Assembly (NCBI GenBank): GCA_934501135.1
Contig: CAKSUE010000005.1
Location: 1 to 11,786, forward strand
Origin: an uncultured Eubacteriales bacterium
Lineage (GTDB): Bacteria > Bacillota > Clostridia > Oscillospirales > Acutalibacteraceae
Reading direction: 5' to 3'
Length of the DNA: 11,786 bases
Both the position numbers and the translations under genes were made by a program. The notes below the pieces were generated by a model. The model did no database searches. It was given only the letters and a program-made list of their open reading frames with translations, and was not told the origin of the DNA. Below, in pieces: positions 5,803-11,786 of the stretch (its first letter is position 1; every line of letters starts with the position of its first letter).

Positions 5803-7662
5803 TTAATCTTTCTTATTAAATTCAATAATCGTTCCTACAATTGATCCACAAATTCTACAATATGACGATCCTTTATATACCCTTGCACCGCATGTAGGAC
5901 AATACTCATCAAGAAACTCAATAACCTCTTTTTTTCCGTTCTCTCCACGCACAGTTTTATGTTTTTTGGATAAATAAATCACCTCAAGTATCACAGCTGT
6001 AACTAAACTAATAAGCGCTACTATAGCAACTGAGCATACTATAATAAAAAACACATTAAGCTTTGAACAATTAGCAGTTATAATATTTGCCATACCATTT
6101 GATAATAGTATGTTTCCATTTTCATCATAACTATTTGATACATTCATACTGGCACTTCCCAATTCACGATGAGAAACATCCTCCACCCTTTTATTAGAAG
6201 TATATGAATATATAATCGGATTATTATATACGCCTATTATATCAATAATATTACTAAAATCTATTTGATCTTCCATGCTTGTTTTTTCAAAAAGCTGAAA
6301 TCCATAATCTGTTTTCAACCTTACAAAATTATTATCTCCAAATAAAGTAGATAAATCTAAAGATATTTCCTCTGCACTTCCTATAAATATAATTTTTAAT
6401 TCATTATCATTATTTTCAATATTTGCAAATCTGGGATTTAACGAATTCAGGTATTCTCTTAATTCCTCTACTTGAGCTAATCCTTTACGTTCATCAAAAA
6501 CAAAAGATATTTCTCTTCTAAAAGAGTCATCTTTTAGCTGTTCCATATTTACAGAAATATTCTTTATAATAAATTCATTTTGATTTATAATTCTTGTCTC
6601 AAAAACAGATACATCGTCAAAATACGAAAAGCTCTTTGAACTTTTATATCCAACAGAGTTAGACCACACTCCCGATGAGAACACTTCCGCACTTGAAATT
6701 TCAGATTCATCTTCAACTACAAACTCATAATCCAAATAAACCTTCCCAGAGTAATCTGACACAAACGAACATAAATTCAAATGTTCATTGAATGTGTTTT
6801 TATCTCCAAAAAACTCATTTTTTTCAGGATAAAAATCTATAATATTATCACTATTATCAAGAACTTTCTGCATTTTAAGAGAAAGGTCTGTGCTGTTATT
6901 TGTTTCAAACTCAATAACAAATAACTTACCATCTGAGACATTTTCAATTCTAAAATTGCCATCATCCGGAGTTCTTTGCTTCATATAATCTATAATTTCT
7001 TGATAATTACTTTCAAGACTTATATTAGGAACTTCAAATTGAACGCTTCTATTAAATACGCCACCAGATTTCATTGTTGTTAATACAGAAATTTTGTCTA
7101 TTCTTAAGTACTCTATATTTTTTATATCAACCAGCTGCTGTGTCTGTATATAATTCCCATTGTAATTTACCACAGTGCTGTTTTCTGTGAAAAAATCCCC
7201 CTCAGATGACAATATATCTTTTTCCTTACCGATATCTTCAAGCCACGCTAACAAATCTCTGCTGCTAAAGCTCTCTTGAAGAATAAATCCTTTTGAAAAT
7301 GGGCTATTAGGTGAATCAAAAACGATTAATGGTTTATGGCCTAATATCTTTTCTATTTTATCTATATACTCTTCTCTATTATTAAAACGAATTATGAAAT
7401 TGTAAACTACATTATATTGATCTCCTATTTTTTCATAATCCATCTGGGTTGGGCAATTTATTCTTATAAGAGAGTCAAGTGCTGCCTCTCCACCATTAAC
7501 TTCTGTTCTTATTTTTTGGCGACTCACAGTACAAGTTATCACTCTTTCTCCAGAGAAATCATCATTAAGAGTAACTAATGTATCAACTTTAGATACACAA
7601 CCCGTTAAAACTATTATTAAAAAGGTAGCCAATAATATAATTTTGATAAACGTTTTATTCAT
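5803..7662 (-). CDS. lipoprotein with C-terminal membrane helix and zinc ribbon, function unknown
   Basis: I do not recognise the main body of this 619-residue protein. The N-terminus is a lipoprotein signal: a hydrophobic stretch (5-20) ending in the lipobox LTGC with C22. Residues 23 to about 530 form a long extracytoplasmic region rich in short beta-like stretches; its opening (VDTLVTLNDDFSGERVITCTV) recalls LppM/DUF3153-type lipoproteins, but that is only an impression. One strong membrane helix follows (about 536-563), then a basic linker SKKHK and a C-terminal zinc ribbon with C588-P-T-C591 and C602-R-I-C605. If C22 is lipidated outside, the zinc ribbon should be cytoplasmic, so the protein would be anchored at both ends. 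AGAGAGGG precedes the ATG. It is monocistronic, with its own promoter and terminator. Membrane location is well supported; the role is unknown. Confidence 0.88.
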   Translation of the reverse strand: MNKTFIKIILLATFLIIVLTGCVSKVDTLVTLNDDFSGERVITCTVSRQKIRTEVNGGEAALDSLIRINCPTQMDYEKIGDQYNVVYNFIIRFNNREEYIDKIEKILGHKPLIVFDSPNSPFSKGFILQESFSSRDLLAWLEDIGKEKDILSSEGDFFTENSTVVNYNGNYIQTQQLVDIKNIEYLRIDKISVLTTMKSGGVFNRSVQFEVPNISLESNYQEIIDYMKQRTPDDGNFRIENVSDGKLFVIEFETNNSTDLSLKMQKVLDNSDNIIDFYPEKNEFFGDKNTFNEHLNLCSFVSDYSGKVYLDYEFVVEDESEISSAEVFSSGVWSNSVGYKSSKSFSYFDDVSVFETRIINQNEFIIKNISVNMEQLKDDSFRREISFVFDERKGLAQVEELREYLNSLNPRFANIENNDNELKIIFIGSAEEISLDLSTLFGDNNFVRLKTDYGFQLFEKTSMEDQIDFSNIIDIIGVYNNPIIYSYTSNKRVEDVSHRELGSASMNVSNSYDENGNILLSNGMANIITANCSKLNVFFIIVCSVAIVALISLVTAVILEVIYLSKKHKTVRGENGKKEVIEFLDEYCPTCGARVYKGSSYCRICGSIVGTIIEFNKKD

Positions 7663-7711
7663 AATAACTACCCTCTCTTTTTTCCAATTAATACATCTGA
7701 ATTATAAAATA

Positions 7712-7740
7712 ATATTACACCATAGGTATTATATCGTCAA
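7712..7740 (-). promoter_or_regulatory. sigma-A-type promoter for the zinc-ribbon lipoprotein gene
   Basis: On the minus strand TTGACG (7740-7735), a 17-base spacer and TAATAT (7717-7712) form a good sigma-A promoter. The transcript would start near 7705, giving a leader of about 43 bases before the ATG at 7662. Confidence 0.6.
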
Positions 7741-7785
7741 CTGCGGGAAAAATTAAAATAATTTTATATGTTTTTTGGTAACTTG

Positions 7786-7794
7786 TGGTATAAT
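7786..7794 (+). promoter_or_regulatory. extended -10 promoter for the HdeD-like gene
   Basis: TGGTATAAT is a consensus -10 with the TGn extension, which can replace a good -35; none is visible 17 bases upstream. The start would be near 7801, about 33 bases before the ATG. Confidence 0.55.
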
Positions 7795-7833
7795 AGTTTT
7801 ATATATATATAAATTTAGAAAGGATGTTTTAAT

Positions 7834-8370
7834 ATGTCTAAAATTAAATCTATTATTATACCTTGTATTCTAGGTTTCTTAATATTTACTATAGCGGGTA
7901 TTTATTCTATAATTTATCCGAGCTCACTAATGAGTATATTATCTATAACAGTAGGTTCTATTTCAATTCTCTTGGGCATTTGGCAGTTATATCTTGGTAT
8001 TTCTCAAAAAGCCGAAACCACCATGCCTATGTTTAAAATCTTTCTGGGCATAATAATGTGCGCTTTAGGAATAATATTTATAATATATCCAAACACACCA
8101 TATTTACTATTTTGTATAGCATTTGGTATTTGGGCTTTGATTTCAGGAGCATTCAAACTATCGGCTTCAATTCAACTAAGAAAAACTGGTGAAGGGATTT
8201 GGCTTTTAACCATTGTAGGAATTATTCATATTATTTTTGGATTAATGATGATACTTTTTCCCTTATTTTCTTCTGAACTATGGATTAGAATTATAGGAGC
8301 GTATTGGATTTACTTGGGTATTTGTTTCTTAGTAACAATGTTTACAAAAGAAAAAAAGTACTTAGTTTAA
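7834..8370 (+). CDS. HdeD-like membrane protein (DUF308 family)
   Basis: This 178-residue protein is almost wholly hydrophobic, with six likely membrane helices at about 7-28, 33-55, 67-85, 89-110, 121-143 and 150-170. These form three repeats of the DUF308 pattern, in which a helix ends in a Tyr/Phe-Pro turn (IIYPSS, IIYPNT, LFPLF) and the next begins with a glycine-rich run such as GIWALISG. The length and layout match HdeD-type proteins, named for an Escherichia coli acid-resistance protein whose exact activity is unsettled. A role in acid stress here is not shown. AAAGGATG lies seven bases before the ATG. The gene stands alone between its own promoter and a downstream hairpin. Confidence 0.82.
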   Translation: MSKIKSIIIPCILGFLIFTIAGIYSIIYPSSLMSILSITVGSISILLGIWQLYLGISQKAETTMPMFKIFLGIIMCALGIIFIIYPNTPYLLFCIAFGIWALISGAFKLSASIQLRKTGEGIWLLTIVGIIHIIFGLMMILFPLFSSELWIRIIGAYWIYLGICFLVTMFTKEKKYLV

Positions 8371-8395
8371 ATCTTTAATAAAAACTTAAATTTTG

Positions 8396-8466
8396 GGATC
8401 TTAATATTAGCTATCATTAAATTCAGCTATTCCCTCCTATGATAACTAATTAAAGATCCTTTTTAT
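8396..8466 (+). terminator. long imperfect hairpin with T-run after the HdeD-like gene
   Basis: GGATCTT (8396-8402) pairs with AAGATCC (8453-8459), and further in ATTAG-TATCAT (8406-8417) pairs with ATGATA-CTAAT (8439-8450), giving about 19 pairs with one mismatch and a small internal loop. The 21-base apical loop contains CCCTCC. TTTTT follows at 8460-8464. This fits a rho-independent terminator for the upstream gene, though it is longer than usual, and it ends only about 40 bases before the kinase start, so attenuation is also possible. Confidence 0.6.
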
Positions 8467-8508
8467 TTCAAAATATACTATTACACTAATTACAAAAGGA
8501 TGGACATT

Positions 8509-9357
8509 ATGAAACAAAAAAGAGTTGCCGCAATACATGATATATCTGGATTTGGAAAATGTTCTTTAACTGTAGCGCTTCCAATTATATCTGCCTCAGG
8601 CATAGAAGTATCCGCAATTCCTACCGCTGTTCTTTCAACACATACAGGCGGAATAGAAGGCTTTACCTACAGAGATCTAACCGAAGATATGACTCCATTT
8701 GCTGAACACTGGAAGTCTTTAAATCTACATTTTAATGCAATTTACAGCGGGTTTTTGGGATCTGTTGAGCAAATTGATATAGTGTCTAATATTTTCGATA
8801 TGCTTAAAACCGACGATACTTTGATAATGGTAGACCCTTGTATGGCAGATAACGGGAAGCTTTATTCAATATACGATGAATCTATGGTATCTGGTATGGT
8901 TAGGTTATGCCAAAAAGCCGACATAATTGTGCCCAACTTAACAGAAGCTGCATTTATGTTAAATAGACCATACATTGAAGGTCCATATACTAAGAAATAT
9001 ATTGAAGATACTTTAAGAGAATTAGCATCACTTGGCTGTAAAAAAGTAGTAATAACCGGAGTATATTTCGATGATAAAACTCTGGGTACTGCAAATTACG
9101 ATTGCATTAAAGACGAAATAACCTATTCATTTAATAAAGTTATTAACGGAAGTTTTCATGGCACAGGAGATGTTTTTGCAAGTGCATTGCTTGCTGGAAT
9201 ATTAAATGATTTTTCTCTTACTGAATCAACACAAATTGCAGTGGACTTCACATATAATTCTATACACACAACTAAACTAGCTCAAACCGATAGACGATTT
9301 GGCGTTAATTTTGAAAAAAATATCCCCGATTTTATAAAATCATTAAAATTAATCTAA
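8509..9357 (+). CDS. pdxY: pyridoxal/pyridoxamine kinase, PdxY/PdxK type
   Basis: The enzyme phosphorylates pyridoxal, pyridoxamine or pyridoxine with ATP in the PLP salvage pathway. The 282-residue product is a ribokinase-fold protein of normal length. Near the N-terminus it reads IHDISGFGKCSLTVALPII, typical of pyridoxal kinases; then VDPCMADNGKLY (about residues 108-119), NLTEA (about 143-147) and the anion-hole/catalytic motif HGTGD, with the catalytic Asp at about 221. An in-frame ATG at 8500 is fused to the ribosome binding site AAAAGG, while the ATG at 8509 is eight bases after AAAGGA; I choose 8509. The gap to the next gene holds a separate promoter, so it is probably monocistronic. 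Substrate preference, and so the choice between the symbols pdxY and pdxK, is not decided by sequence. A role for ThiD-like pyrimidine phosphorylation is less likely. Confidence 0.88.
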   Translation: MKQKRVAAIHDISGFGKCSLTVALPIISASGIEVSAIPTAVLSTHTGGIEGFTYRDLTEDMTPFAEHWKSLNLHFNAIYSGFLGSVEQIDIVSNIFDMLKTDDTLIMVDPCMADNGKLYSIYDESMVSGMVRLCQKADIIVPNLTEAAFMLNRPYIEGPYTKKYIEDTLRELASLGCKKVVITGVYFDDKTLGTANYDCIKDEITYSFNKVINGSFHGTGDVFASALLAGILNDFSLTESTQIAVDFTYNSIHTTKLAQTDRRFGVNFEKNIPDFIKSLKLI

Positions 9358-9387
9358 ATAATAGTCCACTTTAGTCTATTTAAGCAA

Positions 9388-9416
9388 TTGAGATTAAAAT
9401 TAAGTAGTGATATAAT
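9388..9416 (+). promoter_or_regulatory. sigma-A-type promoter for degV
   Basis: TTGAGA (9388-9393), a 17-base spacer and a perfect TATAAT (9411-9416) lie between the kinase gene and degV. The start near 9423 gives a leader of about 35 bases, with the strong ribosome binding site TAGGAGGATC in it. Confidence 0.7.
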
Positions 9417-9458
9417 TCCTTTTATCTTAAATATTAAACTTAGGAGGATCCTTATAAA

Positions 9459-10331
9459 ATGACAGATTACTGTATACTAACCGACTCAACATCAGACCTA
9501 ACTCCAGAACTTGTGGAACAGTTGGGCATAGATGTCCTTCCTATGGATTTTATTATTGATGAAAATACATATCATCATTATCCAGATTCACATGAGTTGA
9601 ATGAAAAGGATTTTTATAAAAGTCTTCGCACCGGAAAAACATCAAAAACAGTTCAAATAAATATCGGTACATTTATTGAATGTTTTGAAAAATATTTAAA
9701 TAACAAAAAAGATATTCTTTATATCAGTTTTTCGTCTGCACTTAGCGGAACATATAGTTCTGCATGCTCTGCAGCTAAGGAACTTGAAAAATTATATAAA
9801 GACAATAAGGTAATAGTTGTAGATTCAAAATGTGCATCAATGGGGCTAGGCCTTTTAGTATATAATGCTGTTCAAAAGAAAAACGAAGGTTTAACAATCG
9901 ACGAACTTGAAAAATTTGTAATTGATGCCAGAGATCATTTATGCCACTGGTTCACGGTTGATGATTTATTTCATCTTAAAAGAGGTGGACGAGTTTCTCA
10001 GGCAGCAGCTGTTTTTGGAACTATGTTAAATATAAAACCTGTTTTACATGTCGACTCAGAAGGAAGGCTTATTCCTTTTGAAAAAGTACGAGGAAGACGT
10101 CAAGCGCTTGATTCGCTGGTAAATCATATGGAAAAAAGTGTATTAAATGCAGAAGATCAAGTTATTTTTATAAGCCATGGAGATTGCATTGAAGATGCTG
10201 AATATGTTAAGGATCAAATAGAAAAGAAATTTGCACCTAAAAAAATATATATGAATTATATAGGTCCTATCGTAGGGTCGCATTCAGGACCTGGAACAGT
10301 AGCGCTATTTTTTATAGGATCAGAAAAATAA
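9459..10331 (+). CDS. DegV family fatty-acid-binding protein (FakB-like)
   Basis: DegV proteins bind a single fatty acid; in several Firmicutes they act as FakB, presenting exogenous fatty acid to the kinase FakA for phosphorylation and entry into phospholipid synthesis. The 290-residue length is typical. Seen in order: DSTSDL (9-14), the segment KTSKTVQ (60-66) in place of the common TSQPS, SSALSGTYSSA (92-102) lining the fatty-acid carboxylate site, LKRGGRVS (173-180), and the C-terminal IGPIVGSHSGPGT (268-280). AGGAGG precedes the ATG. It has its own promoter and is followed by a strong hairpin, so it is a single-gene unit. No fakA lies in the window. Family is certain; the FakB role is inferred. 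Confidence 0.92.
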   Translation: MTDYCILTDSTSDLTPELVEQLGIDVLPMDFIIDENTYHHYPDSHELNEKDFYKSLRTGKTSKTVQINIGTFIECFEKYLNNKKDILYISFSSALSGTYSSACSAAKELEKLYKDNKVIVVDSKCASMGLGLLVYNAVQKKNEGLTIDELEKFVIDARDHLCHWFTVDDLFHLKRGGRVSQAAAVFGTMLNIKPVLHVDSEGRLIPFEKVRGRRQALDSLVNHMEKSVLNAEDQVIFISHGDCIEDAEYVKDQIEKKFAPKKIYMNYIGPIVGSHSGPGTVALFFIGSEK

Positions 10332-10391
10332 GTGCTGTATCGATAAAATAAAGAATTTACAATTTATATTTTATTTTTAGTAAATATATAA

Positions 10392-10426
10392 AAAACAGGA
10401 ACTATCTTAATTTTAGTTCCTGTTTT
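10392..10426. terminator. bidirectional terminator between degV and spoVAE
   Basis: AAAACAGGAACTA (10392-10404) and TAGTTCCTGTTTT (10414-10426) form a perfect 13-base stem with a nine-base loop. A run of four T ends the stem rightward and A5 on the left gives T5 leftward, so it suits both convergent genes. It lies 12 bases from the spoVAE stop codon. Confidence 0.82.
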
Positions 10427-10438
10427 AATATGAAACAA

Positions 10439-10795
10439 TTACGATTTATCACTAGACTTAGAAACCAGGGCTGCTATATATCCAAATAGTATAGCTGCTG
10501 CAATTCCCGCTGCAGCTGATATTACTCCACCCGTTAAAACGCCCATTAAACCTTTTTCCTTTACAGCCTCCATTGTTCCTTTGGCCATTGTATAGCCGAA
10601 TCCGGTTAATGGAACCGTTGCACCTGCACCTGCAAATTTTACAATAGGTTCATAAATCCCAACCGCCGTAAGAGCAACGCCAAGAGTTACAAATAAAACT
10701 AAAATTCTTGCTGGTGTTAGTTTTGTTTTATCAATAAGAATTTGTCCTATTACACAAATAAGTCCACCAACTACAAAAGCTTTAACGTATTCCAA
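10439..10795 (-). CDS. spoVAE: stage V sporulation protein AE (SpoVAE)
   Basis: SpoVA proteins form the inner-membrane channel that imports dipicolinic acid into the forespore and releases it on germination. The 118-residue product has several hydrophobic helices and the conserved SpoVAE features: KLTPARILVLFVTLGVAL (about 25-42), GAGATVPLTGFGYTMAKG (about 56-73) and a Gly/Ala-rich last helix (about 86-111). The start is a TTG at 10795-10793, nine bases after AAGGAG; no ATG in frame fits that site. spoVAE normally follows spoVAC and spoVAD; here the upstream neighbour is a divergent response regulator gene, so it is separate from them. No clear sigma-G promoter was found upstream. Family is firm; the partners must be sought elsewhere in the genome. 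Confidence 0.9.
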   Translation of the reverse strand: MEYVKAFVVGGLICVIGQILIDKTKLTPARILVLFVTLGVALTAVGIYEPIVKFAGAGATVPLTGFGYTMAKGTMEAVKEKGLMGVLTGGVISAAAGIAAAILFGYIAALVSKSSDKS

Positions 10796-11100
10796 TAATA
10801 TGCACTCCTTAAAATCAATTGCGTAGAAAATTGTCTTTTAAAAATACATTTTCCTCTAATGTATCTATTTTTAACAATTAAATTCCAGTTATACCATCAA
10901 GTGTATATTAACTTTAGATACAAATAAAAATTGATTTTTTAGATATTTTGCCAAGAGATGTTTTGTATTTATAAATAATATGTATAATTATAGTATAATT
11001 CGACCGAATATTCACAAAAATTTAACAATTATTATTTATAATAAACTAAATGTACCTTTTAAGTTAACAAACTATAAAATTAAGAATGGAGAATCATATT
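10796..11100. other. 305-base divergent intergenic region, spoVAE / response regulator
   Basis: This very AT-rich stretch holds no reading frame worth calling. On the minus side is the AAGGAG of spoVAE. A small hairpin, ATACATT (10844-10850) with AATGTAT (10858-10864) and a seven-base loop, would lie in the spoVAE leader; there is no sign of its function. Two TATAAT hexamers lie on the plus side and are listed separately. GGAG at 11088-11091 is the ribosome binding site of the response regulator gene. Confidence 0.6.
10983..10999 (+). promoter_or_regulatory. candidate -10 boxes for the response regulator gene
   Basis: Two perfect TATAAT hexamers, at 10983-10988 and 10994-10999, lie about 100-120 bases before the start codon. 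No convincing -35 is spaced correctly from either. One may be used with an activator, or they may be chance matches in AT-rich DNA. Confidence 0.35.
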
Positions 11101-11778
11101 ATGTCAAAAATATTAGTAGTGGACGACGATAATAACATCTGCGAACTCTTAAGATTATATTTGGAAAAAGAAGGATATAATGTTGTAATAGCAAACGATG
11201 GCAAACAAGCTGTGAAAACATTTAAAGAGGAAAAGCCCCAACTCATTTTACTTGACATTATGCTTCCTGAACTTGATGGCTGGCAAGTATGTAGAGAAAT
11301 CAGGAAAGAATCAGAATGTCCTATAATAATGTTAACCGCTAAAGGTGAAGTTTTCGATAAAGTACTGGGTCTTGAACTTGGCGCTGATGACTATATGGTA
11401 AAGCCCTTTGAAGCTAAAGAAGTTGTTGCAAGAATTAAAGCTGTTCTTAGAAGAACAGGCGAGGCTAAACCAACTGATAATAAAAAGGTTGAATATGATA
11501 AACTTTCCATAAATTTAGTTAATTATGAATTACGTGTAAACGGAGTGCAAATTGATACGCCACCAAAAGAAATGGAGCTTATTTATCATCTTGCAAATAA
11601 CCCAAACCGCGTATTTACCCGTGACCAATTACTTGATGAAGTATGGGGGTTTGATTACTATGGTGATTCCCGTACTGTTGATGTGCATGTTAAAAGATTA
11701 AGAGAAAAAATACAAGGTAATGATAAATGGCAAATAGAAACTGTCTGGGGTGTGGGATATAAATTTGAGGTGAAGTAG
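11101..11778 (+). CDS. OmpR/PhoB-family response regulator
   Basis: A DNA-binding response regulator of 225 residues. The receiver domain (1 to about 118) has the acidic pocket D8-D9, phosphoacceptor D52 in LILLDIMLPELDG, T79 and K101 in the order expected. The winged-helix output domain (about 131-225) shows TPPKEMELIYHLANNP, the recognition region SRTVDVHVKRLREKI and the wing WGVGYKF. An upstream in-frame ATG at 11086 overlaps the ribosome binding site GGAG (11088-11091), whereas the ATG at 11101 lies nine bases after it and begins the typical MSKILVVDDD; I choose 11101. The next gene starts at the base after the stop codon, so a cotranscribed sensor kinase is expected. The signal and targets cannot be read from the sequence. 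Confidence 0.95.
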   Translation: MSKILVVDDDNNICELLRLYLEKEGYNVVIANDGKQAVKTFKEEKPQLILLDIMLPELDGWQVCREIRKESECPIIMLTAKGEVFDKVLGLELGADDYMVKPFEAKEVVARIKAVLRRTGEAKPTDNKKVEYDKLSINLVNYELRVNGVQIDTPPKEMELIYHLANNPNRVFTRDQLLDEVWGFDYYGDSRTVDVHVKRLREKIQGNDKWQIETVWGVGYKFEVK

Positions 11779-11786
11779 ATGAATAA
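11779..11786 (+). CDS. start of the next gene, probably the partner sensor histidine kinase (cut by window edge)
   Basis: An ATG directly follows the response regulator's TAG stop, and GAGGTGAAG lies just before it as ribosome binding site inside the end of that gene. Only two full codons (Met-Asn) are present. The kinase identity is inferred purely from the usual gene order of OmpR-type pairs. Confidence 0.5.

Noticed and set aside
8380..8440. A 16-codon minus-strand reading frame preceded by GGAGGG within the long hairpin
   Set aside because: The spacing from GGAGGG to ATG is about 14 bases, too long, and the peptide has no distinguishing feature.
9358..9387. Weak inverted repeat AAATAATAG/CTATTT after the kinase gene
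   Set aside because: The stem is too short and AT-rich, with no G/C core, to call a terminator.
7834..10331. HdeD-like gene, B6 kinase and degV as one functional operon
   Set aside because: A terminator-like hairpin and a separate consensus promoter separate them, and their roles do not obviously connect.
10796..10920. Possible sigma-G promoter for spoVAE (CATATTA near the start)
   Set aside because: The only good -10 match lies between the ribosome binding site and the TTG start, so it cannot drive this gene.

Overview
This is an AT-rich window of about 11.8 kb that reads as ordinary chromosome from an anaerobic, spore-forming member of the Firmicutes, most likely class Clostridia. The spore genes ypeB and spoVAE, the rubredoxin plus flavodiiron pair, DegV, a NifS/ThiI pair without a rhodanese domain, and strong AGGAGG-type ribosome binding sites all point that way. 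I cannot name the genus. I see no insertion sequence, phage gene, CRISPR array, tRNA or rRNA.

Layout from left to right. Minus strand 1-2310: a cysteine desulfurase gene overlaps thiI by the four bases ATGA; thiI runs off the left edge. This pair would pass sulfur from cysteine to tRNA (4-thiouridine) and/or thiamine synthesis. Plus strand 2456-3814: ypeB, a spore cortex germination factor. It converges, with one base between stop codons, on a small four-helix membrane protein of unknown function (3816-4214, minus). Plus strand 4337-5729: a 56-residue rubredoxin gene followed 13 bases later by fprA, a flavodiiron protein; together they form a short electron chain that reduces O2 or NO. Two hairpins follow, the second shared with the convergent neighbour. 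Minus strand 5803-7662: an unrecognised 619-residue lipoprotein with a C-terminal membrane helix and a zinc ribbon. Plus strand 7834-10331: an HdeD-like membrane protein, a pyridoxal/pyridoxamine kinase and a DegV-family lipid-binding protein, each apparently its own unit. Minus strand 10439-10795: spoVAE, which lacks its usual spoVAC and spoVAD partners. Plus strand from 11101: an OmpR-type response regulator, then the first codons of a gene that is probably its sensor kinase.

Good sigma-A-type promoters can be read before the rubredoxin gene, the lipoprotein gene and degV, and an extended -10 before the HdeD-like gene. Three genes (minus 4214, plus 8509, plus 11101) have a more upstream in-frame ATG that lies on or against the ribosome binding site; I place their starts at the internal, properly spaced ATG.

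I did not find a clear new multi-gene system. The points most worth a second look are the doubly anchored zinc-ribbon lipoprotein, the separation of ypeB and spoVAE from their usual partners, the very short leader predicted for the rubredoxin-fprA transcript, and the long imperfect hairpin before the kinase gene.
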